NCBI RefSeq assembly: GCF_034372165.1 | Contig: NZ_CP139698.1 | Span: 2,852,001-2,916,000 of the forward strand | Length of the DNA stretch: 64,000 bases | DNA from: Christiangramia sp. OXR-203 | GTDB taxonomy: Bacteria; Bacteroidota; Bacteroidia; Flavobacteriales; Flavobacteriaceae | Reading direction: 5' to 3' | Shown here: in pieces, positions 17,016-24,559 of the stretch | Layout: each line of letters starts with the position of its first letter | Numbering within the stretch: the first letter of the stretch is position 1 | Made by a program: the position numbers and the translations under genes | Notes under the pieces: model-generated | Databases searched by the model: none | Told to the model about the DNA's origin: nothing | What the model saw: the letters and a program-made list of their open reading frames with translations, nothing else

Positions 17016-18179
17016 ATGTTGTCACAATCCGAATTACTACATCTTTTCAAAGAGACCCGAAAAGATTCAGAAAATATTTGCTCCTTCCTGGAAACTGAAG
17101 ATTACGTGGTACAACCAATCGTAGATGTTTCACCTCCTAAATGGCATTTAGGCCATACCACCTGGTTCTTTGAAGAATTTGTTTTAAAAAAATATGCTAA
17201 AAACCATTCGCTATTCGATGAGAACACAGCATTTGTTTTTAATAGCTATTACGAAAGTGTTGGTGAAAAAGTAGTACGAACAGACAGGGGAAATCTTTCA
17301 AGACCGACTGTTGCCTGGATCTATAAATTCAGAGAATATGTCACGACCGAAATTATGAGATTGCTGGAGAATAATACGCTTTCGGAAGAAGCTCTGAGTG
17401 TTCTGGAAATAGGCTGTCATCATGAAAAACAACATCAGGAACTGTTGTATGCAGATATTAAGTATATTTTAGGAAATAATCCACTAATGCCTGAATACAA
17501 TCAGCAGTTTCGAGAAAACCCTGTTCAGGATTTTGAGCGAGAATGGCTTGATATTCCTGAAGGTATTTATGAAATTGGCCATACTTCAGAAGATTTCTGC
17601 TACGACAACGAATTAGGTACACATAAAACCTATCTACACGACTTCAGTATATCTAACAAACTAGTAACTAATTCAGAATACTTAGAGTTTATTGATGCTG
17701 GTGGATATGAGGATGTTCTATTATGGCACGCTGAAGCCTGGGATTGGGTGAATACCAATGAAATTAAAACGCCATTTTACTGGCATAAGATCGAGAACAA
17801 GTGGCATCAATATACTTTAGGAGGACTAAAGCCTTTGAATCCTGATGCTCCAGTTACTCATATTAGTTACTACGAAGCTTTCGCTTATGCACAATGGAAA
17901 GGTATGAGATTACCAACCGAGCAGGAGTGGGAAATTGCTCAAAAGGATTTTGATTGGGGAAGCAGATGGGAATGGACAGAAAGCGCCTATTCACCTTATC
18001 CAAATTATCAGAAAGCAGACGGCGCCCTTGGTGAGTACAATGGGAAGTTTATGGTAAACCAGAAGGTTCTTCGTGGAGCTTCAGTTGCTACTTCCAGCAA
18101 GCATAGCCGTTATACTTATAGAAATTTCTTCCATCCACATTTGAGATGGCAGTTTACGGGATTCAGACTCGTTAAATAA
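17016..18179 (+). CDS. egtB: Ergothioneine biosynthesis sulfoxide synthase EgtB
   Basis: 387 residues from the ATG at 17016; an in-frame TTG at 16953 would place a hairpin inside the gene. EgtB is a non-haem iron enzyme joining a cysteine-type thiol to hercynine. Residues ~5-150 are a DinB_2 domain with probable iron ligands H47 (in HLGHTTWFFEEF), H136 and H140 (HEKQHQE). Residues ~180-387 are the formylglycine-enzyme/C-type lectin-like domain: MRLPTEQEWE, WEWTESAYSPYP, GEYNGKFM, VLRGASVATS and YRNFFHPHLRW. Whether it uses gamma-glutamylcysteine or cysteine cannot be decided here. egtD follows after 6 bases. Confidence 0.93.
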   Translation: MLSQSELLHLFKETRKDSENICSFLETEDYVVQPIVDVSPPKWHLGHTTWFFEEFVLKKYAKNHSLFDENTAFVFNSYYESVGEKVVRTDRGNLSRPTVAWIYKFREYVTTEIMRLLENNTLSEEALSVLEIGCHHEKQHQELLYADIKYILGNNPLMPEYNQQFRENPVQDFEREWLDIPEGIYEIGHTSEDFCYDNELGTHKTYLHDFSISNKLVTNSEYLEFIDAGGYEDVLLWHAEAWDWVNTNEIKTPFYWHKIENKWHQYTLGGLKPLNPDAPVTHISYYEAFAYAQWKGMRLPTEQEWEIAQKDFDWGSRWEWTESAYSPYPNYQKADGALGEYNGKFMVNQKVLRGASVATSSKHSRYTYRNFFHPHLRWQFTGFRLVK

Positions 18180-18185
18180 TATCAT

Positions 18186-19154
18186 ATGAAAAATCAATCT
18201 GCAACCATGTTCGAATCTGTCTTTGCTGAAGACACGCATAAAGGACTTACCAGCTATCCAAAATATTTGCATTCCAAGTATATTTATGATAAAAAAGGAG
18301 ACAAATTGTTTCAGGAAATCATGGCAATGCCTGAATATTACCTTACCAGCTGTGAATTTGATATTTTAAAACAGAACAAGACTGATATCGCTAAAATATT
18401 CAGTAGTGAGAACGATTTTGATCTTATTGAACTTGGCGCCGGAGACGGTAAAAAAACCAAACTGCTTTTAAAGGAACTGGTGGACAAAGATTACAAGTTC
18501 AACTATCTACCTGTAGATATTAGTCAGAATGTGCTTGATGAACTTGAAAATGCCTTGAAGGATGAAATTCCGCAAGTATCTGTCAAAACTCAACAAGGGA
18601 CCTATTTTGAGACACTGGAGAAACTTGCAGAGTATAATTCCAGGAAAAAAGTCATCTTGGTTCTGGGTAGTAATATTGGTAATCTTTCTCATAGTGAGGC
18701 CGTAGATTTTCTTCGGAATATTGCTGTTGCGATGAGCGATGACGATATGTTATTTATGGGTTTTGATCAAAAGAAGGACCCACAGATCATCATGAATGCT
18801 TATAATGATCCCGCTGGCATTACGGAAAGATTTAATAAGAACTTACTGGTAAGAATAAACCACGAACTGGATGGTGAATTTGAAGTAGAAAAATTCAAGC
18901 ATTGGGAAACCTACGATCCAGAAACCGGTACCGCCCGCAGTTTCTTAGTGAGCAAGGAAGAGCAAATGGTTAGGATCAATAAACTCGAACTGGAGGTGAA
19001 ATTCGACGCATGGGAGAGCATACATACCGAGATTTCCCAAAAATATGATGATGCAATCGTAAGCTGGTTAGCAGATGAAGCTGGATTGGTTGTGGAGCGT
19101 AGTTTTGCAGATTCAGAGAACTGCTTTAAAAATTATATATTTAGAAGGAAATAA
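18186..19154 (+). CDS. egtD: L-histidine N-alpha-methyltransferase EgtD
   Basis: 322 residues, the usual length. It makes hercynine by trimethylating histidine with S-adenosylmethionine, the step before EgtB. SAM-binding marks: ELGAGDGKKT at 82-91, YLPVDIS at about 106-112 and VLGSNIGNLS at about 155-164, all characteristic of the EgtD family. It begins 6 bases after egtB, and the DUF427 gene begins 12 bases after it, so the three form one operon. The egtB-egtD order makes this a compact ergothioneine operon. Confidence 0.93.
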   Translation: MKNQSATMFESVFAEDTHKGLTSYPKYLHSKYIYDKKGDKLFQEIMAMPEYYLTSCEFDILKQNKTDIAKIFSSENDFDLIELGAGDGKKTKLLLKELVDKDYKFNYLPVDISQNVLDELENALKDEIPQVSVKTQQGTYFETLEKLAEYNSRKKVILVLGSNIGNLSHSEAVDFLRNIAVAMSDDDMLFMGFDQKKDPQIIMNAYNDPAGITERFNKNLLVRINHELDGEFEVEKFKHWETYDPETGTARSFLVSKEEQMVRINKLELEVKFDAWESIHTEISQKYDDAIVSWLADEAGLVVERSFADSENCFKNYIFRRK

Positions 19155-19166
19155 ATTTACTGAACT

Positions 19167-19448
19167 ATGAAAGCTATCTGGAAAGGCACCGTAATTGCAG
19201 AAAGTTCTGAAACGAGGATCGTTGAGAACAATCATTACTTTCCTCCTGAAGTTATTAAAGATAAATTCTTTAAACCAAGTGAATTCACCACCCGTTGCCC
19301 ATGGAAAGGCAAAGCTTCCTACTATGATATAGAGGTAGACGGTGAAAAAAATGAAGATGCAGCATGGTTCTACCCGGAGGCAAGTCACGCGGCTAAACCA
19401 ATTGAGAATTATGTAGCCTTCTGGAAGGGTGTTCAGGTAACTGAATAG
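19167..19448 (+). CDS. DUF427 domain protein
   Basis: 93 residues, one whole DUF427 (NTP_transf_9 named) domain: MKAIWKGTVIAES, ENNHYFPPE, TTRCPWKGKASYYDI and HAAKPIENYVAFWKGVQV. Members are small beta-rich proteins with no settled function; they often keep the Cys-Pro-Trp-Lys-Gly segment seen here. The gene is the third of the egtB-egtD operon, so a link with ergothioneine or thiol chemistry is possible by context only. The stop is 3 bases from the stop of the convergent CBM48 gene. Confidence 0.88.
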   Translation: MKAIWKGTVIAESSETRIVENNHYFPPEVIKDKFFKPSEFTTRCPWKGKASYYDIEVDGEKNEDAAWFYPEASHAAKPIENYVAFWKGVQVTE

Positions 19449-19451
19449 GAT

Positions 19452-19742
19452 CTAAACACTTACCACACTATTATCATCTCCCGCGAAATCATTCCACTTG
19501 TAGGCATCTGCAGCTGGATCGTTTTGCCACTGTCCGTCTACAAGATATCTGAATTCGTATGCTTTATCTACTGGTAAATTAAGCTGAGTCTTGAAATTAC
19601 CATTTTTATACTTCTTCAATTTTGCTGGTTTCCAGTCATTGAACTCACCCACTAATTCTACCTGATCTGCTTCTTTCGCAGGAAGGTTAAAAGTGATCTT
19701 ACATTCCGGTTTGGACTTCAGGTACTGCTTGCTAATTGGCAT
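19452..19742 (-). CDS. CBM48/AMPK glycogen-binding-like (isoamylase early set) protein
   Basis: 96 residues, a single immunoglobulin-like carbohydrate-binding domain. Marks: CKITFNLPAKEADQVELVGE, FNDWKPAKLKKYKNG, AYEFRYLVDGQWQNDP and NDFAGDDNSVVSV, all typical of the CBM48 / AMPK-beta glycogen-binding family. No signal peptide, so it is probably cytosolic. Stand-alone domains of this size are common in Bacteroidota, and their partner is unknown. It lies between the egt operon (convergent) and the class V enzyme gene. Confidence 0.85.
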   Translation of the reverse strand: MPISKQYLKSKPECKITFNLPAKEADQVELVGEFNDWKPAKLKKYKNGNFKTQLNLPVDKAYEFRYLVDGQWQNDPAADAYKWNDFAGDDNSVVSV

Positions 19743-19810
19743 AGTTTTAATTTAATGATTGACTCTTCGAATTAAATTAAAATATACTTGTAAACCAATA
19801 CATATCAGCG

Positions 19811-19831
19811 TTCTACATCATTTTTGTAGAA
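19811..19831. repeat. Short perfect hairpin in the gap between two minus-strand genes
   Basis: TTCTACA (19811-19817) and TGTAGAA (19825-19831), 7-base arms and a 7-base loop. It lies about 90 bases past the class V enzyme stop and 69 bases upstream of the CBM48 gene. No T tract follows on either strand, so it may be an operator or mRNA leader structure for the CBM48 gene. Confidence 0.3.
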
Positions 19832-19920
19832 TTACTAGTTTTAGTCATTTATAGAGATAATTCTTTACTCCGAAAACGGTTTTGGATATGAAAACATTAA
19901 ATATCTGCAGAATTTTAAGA

Positions 19921-20997
19921 CTAAATTCTGAGTACATTAAACAGTTTATTCAGGTCTTTCTCAGAATTAAAGTAGTGTAAACTAATTCGGATTCCGTTTC
20001 CTCTCATGGAAGTGATAATATCTTCTGATCTCAATTTCTGAAATAGTTGTTCATCGCCCGTAATATTAAATAGTGATGAATAGATCTCTCTTTCTGCAAC
20101 CCATTCTTCCAGCAAACCAGCCGATTTAAACCGTTCCCGAGCTATATGCTTCAGCTTGGTAATCTGACCTTCAATAGGATCCCAACCAATCTTCTGAATA
20201 ATTTCAACCGCAGTTTTTAAGCTTCCGAAGTTAAGCGTATCATAATGACCCGGTTCGAACTTCCCAAGAAAATTACCCTCATGTTCTTTGTACTTTCCTT
20301 GCAGCGAACCGAAACCAAGATGTTTAGGATCCAGTCTTCCTTCTACACGATCGCTAAATAACATAAAACCGTTACCGTAACCGGCATTCATCCATTTGTA
20401 GCAACTGGAGATCGCGATATCTAATCCGCTACGTTCAAAATCAAATGCTTCGGTTCCAAAGTATTGAGTCCCATCGCCAATAAGTAGAAGATCCGGGAAT
20501 TGCTCTTTAAGATTCTTTATGAAATCTGAACTCAATTGTACCCCATTTATGTACTGGACAATACTAAAGGCGAATACGTCGGGTTTTTCCTTTCTAATGG
20601 CCTCGAGAATATTATTTTCCAGATCCTTATCCAGGTTTGCATAACAGACTTGAAAATCTCGGGATTCCACCGGCCAGTTGATCGAAGGATAATCATCCTT
20701 AAGCAGTAGAATTTTGGAGCTCAAATCAATCCCCCCCAGAATACTATTGAAGCCATAGGAGAAATTTGGGATCAAAGCTACCCGATTTGGTGCACAATGA
20801 TATAAAGAACCTATACTTTCCCTTACACTTGTAAGCATCTCTCCCATTTTCTCTTTTAAAACACTTGCTTTTAAGAAAAAATCCATGTCATGATCCTGCC
20901 TGAATTCCCATACTTTTTCGGGAAGTAAGCCGCAGGCAGCCGTGTTGAAGTATGTATATTGCTGAAGTACAGGAAAGCCTTTTCTTAAATTATCCAT
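19921..20997 (-). CDS. Class V aminotransferase-fold PLP enzyme (EgtE candidate by context)
   Basis: 358 residues. Fold-type I marks: YTYFNTAACGLLP at about 14-26 and LIGDGTQYFG at about 172-181 with the PLP-pairing Asp175. ISSCYKWMNAGYGNG at about 196-210 holds the Schiff-base Lys201. The family includes cysteine desulfurases, kynureninases, isopenicillin N epimerases and the C-S lyase EgtE. The gene is within 500 bases of an egtB-egtD operon that lacks an adjacent lyase, so EgtE is a fair guess, but strand and spacing give no operon link. I cannot assign the substrate from sequence. The start codon is 63 bases from the divergent 2TM gene. Confidence 0.8.
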   Translation of the reverse strand: MDNLRKGFPVLQQYTYFNTAACGLLPEKVWEFRQDHDMDFFLKASVLKEKMGEMLTSVRESIGSLYHCAPNRVALIPNFSYGFNSILGGIDLSSKILLLKDDYPSINWPVESRDFQVCYANLDKDLENNILEAIRKEKPDVFAFSIVQYINGVQLSSDFIKNLKEQFPDLLLIGDGTQYFGTEAFDFERSGLDIAISSCYKWMNAGYGNGFMLFSDRVEGRLDPKHLGFGSLQGKYKEHEGNFLGKFEPGHYDTLNFGSLKTAVEIIQKIGWDPIEGQITKLKHIARERFKSAGLLEEWVAEREIYSSLFNITGDEQLFQKLRSEDIITSMRGNGIRISLHYFNSEKDLNKLFNVLRI

Positions 20998-21003
20998 AAG
21001 CTA

Positions 21004-21035
21004 TTGGAAGTTCTTTTGATAAAAATGTAAATTTG
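21004..21035 (+). promoter_or_regulatory. Promoter of the 2TM-folA operon
   Basis: TTG at 21004-21006, a 21-base spacer and TAAATTTG at 21028-21035, a full match to the Bacteroidota consensus. It lies 25 bases before the ATG at 21061. Confidence 0.65.
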
Positions 21036-21060
21036 AAACTACACTAAGGTACTTTTTATT

Positions 21061-21525
21061 ATGTTTTCCAAAAAGAAAAACGAATCCAAAATAGATTATG
21101 AACAAAGGGAGCTCTATGAGAATGCCAGGCAGAGAGCAAGACAGAAAAAAAGACTGTTCCGGCATTTTGTAATATTTTTAATTGGTGCCGCTTTTCTTAT
21201 TGTATTGAATGTCGTGGTGGGTTACCAGGAAGATTTCAAACCCCTTGGATATAACTGGTTTGTTTGGGCCGTTCTACTATGGACGCTGTTATTCCTGATC
21301 CATTTCTTCAATGTCTTTATCATTAATAGTTTTATGGGAAAAGACTGGGAAGCAAAACAGGTGGACAGACTGGTTAAAAAACAGAAAGAGAAAATCGCTC
21401 AACTTCAAACCAAAGTAGAGAATGACCATCCACTACCCGATCATTCCGCTCACGCCAAAAATACAGATACAGATTTCCAGAACAGAATTACCCCTGGAAA
21501 TCCAGACAGACCAATAAACAGTTAA
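21061..21525 (+). CDS. 2TM domain protein
   Basis: 154 residues. The N-terminal ~35 are strongly basic. Two membrane segments (about 37-55 and 68-90: VIFLIGAAFLIVLNVVVGY, then WFVWAVLLWTLLFLIHFF) are separated by a short loop, the 2TM (PF13239-like) arrangement. The family pattern FxxH[FL]xxF[LI] near the first segment is present (FRHFVIFL), and MGKDWEAKQVDRLVKK follows the second. In other proteins this domain is often joined to histidine-kinase LytS parts; here it stands alone with a polar tail. folA begins 2 bases after the stop, so it leads the operon. Function unknown. Confidence 0.82.
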   Translation: MFSKKKNESKIDYEQRELYENARQRARQKKRLFRHFVIFLIGAAFLIVLNVVVGYQEDFKPLGYNWFVWAVLLWTLLFLIHFFNVFIINSFMGKDWEAKQVDRLVKKQKEKIAQLQTKVENDHPLPDHSAHAKNTDTDFQNRITPGNPDRPINS

Positions 21526-21527
21526 AT

Positions 21528-22025
21528 ATGATCACAATGATTGCTGCGGCAGCAGAAAACAATGCACTAGGCAAGGATAACGATCTTGTATGGCATCTTC
21601 CAGACGATTTCAAAAGATTTAAACGACTTACCTCCGGGCATCATATTATTATGGGTCGTAAAACTTTCGAGTCTTTTCCAAAATTACTTCCCGACAGAAC
21701 GCACGTGATCATTACTCGAAAGGAAGATTACTCTCCGGAAAATACTATTGTAGTGCATTCTATGGAAGAGGCTTTAAAAGTTTCAAAACTGGATGATCAG
21801 GCTTTTATAATTGGAGGTGGTGAAATTTACAAAATGGGAATGGAATATGCTGATAGAATTGAACTGACCCGTGTTCATGGTGAGTTTGAAGCCGACACAC
21901 ATTTTCCGGAAATTGATAAAAGTGAATGGGGAATAGTCAAAGATCAGTTTCATGATAAAGATGAAAAACACGACTACTCGTTTACCTATCTAACCTATGA
22001 AAGAAAGCAGGAAAAATCTCATTGA
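21528..22025 (+). CDS. folA: Dihydrofolate reductase
   Basis: 165 residues, normal for bacterial DHFR. It reduces dihydrofolate to tetrahydrofolate with NADPH. Marks: MIAAAAENNALGKDNDLVWH with the substrate-contact loop, LPDDFKRFKRLT with the catalytic Asp, HIIMGRKTFESFP for cofactor binding, and AFIIGGGEIYKMGM. The C-terminus matches the family closely. Its last 29 bases overlap the next gene, so translation of the two is coupled. thyA lies 6 kb away. Confidence 0.96.
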   Translation: MITMIAAAAENNALGKDNDLVWHLPDDFKRFKRLTSGHHIIMGRKTFESFPKLLPDRTHVIITRKEDYSPENTIVVHSMEEALKVSKLDDQAFIIGGGEIYKMGMEYADRIELTRVHGEFEADTHFPEIDKSEWGIVKDQFHDKDEKHDYSFTYLTYERKQEKSH

Positions 22026-22854
22026 GAGGATTGCTGAAAAACACAGCTTCAATCTCCATAGTTTTAAGCCACTTACTGGTGGAGATATCAATGAGGTCTA
22101 TAAATTAGAATGTAAGGATCAATCCCTGGTTCTTAAACTTAATTCTGCTTTAAAATTTCCCGGGATGTTCGAGGCAGAGAAAAAGGGCCTGGAATTACTT
22201 GCTACTCCTGGAGCTTTTCTAATTCCAAAAGTCTTTGAAGCTGCTATTCTTGATGATCATTCATACCTGCTATTAGAATATATCCCGACAGGCACTAAAA
22301 ATCGTGATTTCTGGCAAGTCTTCGGAAACCAATTAGCCCAATTACATTCTGTGCAAAATGATCAATATGGTCTGGATCATGATAATTACCTGGGCAGTCT
22401 TCCGCAGCAAAACTCCTATCGTACTGACCCGATTAGTTTTTATACTGAAATGCGTCTGGAACCTCAACTGAAGTTGGCAAGAGAGAAACGTTACGACCTG
22501 CCTGATACTTCCAGTCTTTTCAAAAATTGTGAATCCATTATTCCGAAGGAAAAAGCCTCGTTGATTCATGGGGATCTCTGGGGTGGTAATTACCTGGTTG
22601 ATGCCAATGGCCATCCCTGCATTATTGACCCTGCGGTAGCTTATGCACCCAGAGAGATGGATATTGCCATGACCAGGCTATTTGGTGGTTTTGACGATCA
22701 AATGATTTCATCATACCAAGATTATTTTCCTCTGGAAAACGATTGGGAACAAAGAATAGAGCTCTGGCAATTATATTATTTGCTTATGCATTTGAATGTT
22801 TTTGGAACTAGCTATAGGTCGCAGGTTACAGAAATCATCCATAAATACTCTTGA
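21997..22854 (+). CDS. Fructosamine kinase family protein
   Basis: 285 residues. A protein-kinase-like fold: LTGGDINEVYKLE at about 24-36, LVLKLN with the ATP-site Lys, LLLEYIPTG hinge, then the catalytic loop LIHGDLWGGNYLVD and metal-binding IIDPAVAY. The HGDLWxGN motif is diagnostic of fructosamine/ketosamine 3-kinases, which repair glycated proteins by phosphorylating the sugar adduct. The physiological substrate of bacterial members varies. The start at 21997 lies within folA; no later ATG would keep the N-terminal lobe intact. Confidence 0.92.
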   Translation: MKESRKNLIERIAEKHSFNLHSFKPLTGGDINEVYKLECKDQSLVLKLNSALKFPGMFEAEKKGLELLATPGAFLIPKVFEAAILDDHSYLLLEYIPTGTKNRDFWQVFGNQLAQLHSVQNDQYGLDHDNYLGSLPQQNSYRTDPISFYTEMRLEPQLKLAREKRYDLPDTSSLFKNCESIIPKEKASLIHGDLWGGNYLVDANGHPCIIDPAVAYAPREMDIAMTRLFGGFDDQMISSYQDYFPLENDWEQRIELWQLYYLLMHLNVFGTSYRSQVTEIIHKYS

Positions 22855-22950
22855 TTTTACATTTCTTAACAAGACTATCCTCTTTTTTAGCAGTTCCTTA
22901 GCTCAGCTTCATTAGTATCTAAAGTATCTTCAACTCAAAATAAAATTACT

Positions 22951-23451
22951 ATGAGTACTAAGAATTTATACGACGATAAGGCAAGAGAAAAAATAAAGGA
23001 ACTGGCAGAAAATGTAGATTTCTGCATGCTGGTTACGAACATGGATGAAAAACCATTAAGTGCAATTCCTATGTCTACTAAAGAAGTAGATGATCACGGA
23101 GCGGTATGGTTTTTAAGCAAAAATGATAGCGATCATAATCGTGATATTGAAAAAGATAAAGATGTTCAATTACTATATAGCGGAACTTCAGATATGGAGT
23201 TTCTAAGTGTATACGGTGAAGCATTTATCGAGACCAATAGAGATGTGATTAAGGAATTATATTCAAAAGCAGATAACGCATGGTTTGATGGCGAAGATGA
23301 TCCAAGTATTACTGCGATTAAAGTAAACCCAAAGGAAGCTTATTATTGGGATAACAAGGATAGCAAAATGGTGACCTTGTTCAAGCTAGGAATGGCTGCA
23401 GTGACTGGTGACAAGCAAGATATTGGCGAAAAAGGAAAGCTAAATGTATAG
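22951..23451 (+). CDS. Pyridoxamine 5-phosphate oxidase-fold (general stress) protein
   Basis: 166 residues. A split-barrel flavin-binding fold of the general-stress type: LAENVDFCMLVTNMD at about 17-31, PLSAIPMSTKEVDDHGAVWF, FLSKNDSDHNRDIEKD, VQLLYSG, VYGEAFIE and ALF/AWFDGEDDPSITAIKV. It lacks the full substrate residues of true PdxH, so an FMN or F420-like reductase or a flavin reservoir are possibilities. Isolated gene, closed by a terminator. Confidence 0.88.
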   Translation: MSTKNLYDDKAREKIKELAENVDFCMLVTNMDEKPLSAIPMSTKEVDDHGAVWFLSKNDSDHNRDIEKDKDVQLLYSGTSDMEFLSVYGEAFIETNRDVIKELYSKADNAWFDGEDDPSITAIKVNPKEAYYWDNKDSKMVTLFKLGMAAVTGDKQDIGEKGKLNV

Positions 23452-23475
23452 TTGATTAGCATAAGATTTTCAGAT

Positions 23476-23509
23476 AAGACCTCATAGCGAAACTTCGTTA
23501 TGAGGTCTT
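23476..23509 (+). terminator. Intrinsic terminator before fabD
   Basis: AAGACCTCATAGCGA and its partner TCGTTATGAGGTCTT form a stem of about 14 base pairs with a tight loop, followed by TCTATTT. It ends the PPOX-fold gene. Confidence 0.75.
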
Positions 23510-23521
23510 TCTATTTATCCC

Positions 23522-23529
23522 TATTTTTG
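23522..23529 (+). promoter_or_regulatory. Probable -7 box for fabD
   Basis: TATTTTTG, a full match to TAnnTTTG, lies 18 bases before the fabD ATG and directly after the terminator. No TTG at the usual spacing. Confidence 0.45.
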
Positions 23530-23547
23530 TTTCCCTAAACAATCTTT

Positions 23548-24432
23548 ATGAAAGCATACGTATTTCCAGGTCAGGGAGCACAATTCTCCGGAATGGGTCT
23601 TGATCTTTACGAAAAATCTCCAGAAGCACAGGCTTTATTTGAAAAAGCAAATGATATCCTTGGCTTCTCTATTACAGATATCATGTTTGAGGGTTCTGCG
23701 GAAGATTTAAAACAGACAAAAGTTACACAACCTGCCGTTTTTATACATTCGGTAATATTAAGTCAAATCTTAGGTGATAATTTTAAGCCAGATATGGTAG
23801 CAGGACATTCACTCGGGGAATTTTCAGCCTTGGTGGCGAATAAAACCTTGAGTTTTGAAGATGGTCTTGAGCTGGTTGCTAAAAGAGCGAAAGCCATGCA
23901 AAAGGCTTGTGAACTGGAACCATCCACTATGGCTGCTGTATTGGGAATGGAAGATGAGATGGTAGAATCCATTTGTGCTGAAACTGAAGGCGTGGTAGTT
24001 GCTGCAAATTATAATTGTCCGGGTCAGTTAGTAATTTCAGGAGCTTATCCTGCAGTTGAAAAAGCCTGTGAAAATTTAAAAGAGAGAGGTGCTAAACGCG
24101 CATTAATACTTCCTGTTGGCGGAGCGTTTCATTCCCCACTCATGGAACCTGCGCGCAAGGATCTTGCCGAGGCTATTGAAAATACGGAGTTCTCCAAGCC
24201 TATTTGCCCTATCTACCAGAATGTAAGCACATTTTCAGTGAACGATCCTTCAGAGATCAAGAAAAACCTCGTTTTTCAATTAACTGCTCCAGTTAAATGG
24301 ACTCAATCTGTTCAGAATATGATCAGCGACGGAGCTAATGAATTTGTTGAAGTTGGCCCTGGAAAAGTACTTCAGGGTTTAGTAAAGAAGATCAATAGAA
24401 GCATGACGACATCTTCTGCCACATTAGAGTAG
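23548..24432 (+). CDS. fabD: Malonyl-CoA:ACP transacylase
   Basis: 294 residues. Moves malonyl from CoA to acyl carrier protein for fatty acid synthesis. Marks: FPGQGAQFSGMG at about 5-16, the nucleophile serine in MVAGHSLGEFSALVA, the catalytic His in VGGAFHSPLM and the C-terminal EVGPGKVLQGLVKKI. Length is normal. It stands as a single gene between terminators with no other fab gene nearby. Confidence 0.96.
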   Translation: MKAYVFPGQGAQFSGMGLDLYEKSPEAQALFEKANDILGFSITDIMFEGSAEDLKQTKVTQPAVFIHSVILSQILGDNFKPDMVAGHSLGEFSALVANKTLSFEDGLELVAKRAKAMQKACELEPSTMAAVLGMEDEMVESICAETEGVVVAANYNCPGQLVISGAYPAVEKACENLKERGAKRALILPVGGAFHSPLMEPARKDLAEAIENTEFSKPICPIYQNVSTFSVNDPSEIKKNLVFQLTAPVKWTQSVQNMISDGANEFVEVGPGKVLQGLVKKINRSMTTSSATLE

Positions 24433-24450
24433 AACACATCTGATTAATAC

Positions 24451-24486
24451 AAAAAAAGCCCGATCTCAAATGATCGGGCTTTTTTT
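24451..24486. terminator. Strong terminator after fabD
   Basis: AAAAAAAGCCCGATC (24451-24465), a 6-base loop, GATCGGGCTTTTTT (24472 onwards). A and T tracts flank both sides, so it can also stop the convergent amidohydrolase transcript. Confidence 0.88.
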
Positions 24487-24559
24487 GTTATCTAACTAAG
24501 CTAGTTAAGATTTAAAACCGCATAGTATCTAAATTAAATTATTAGTTCTAATATTATCT

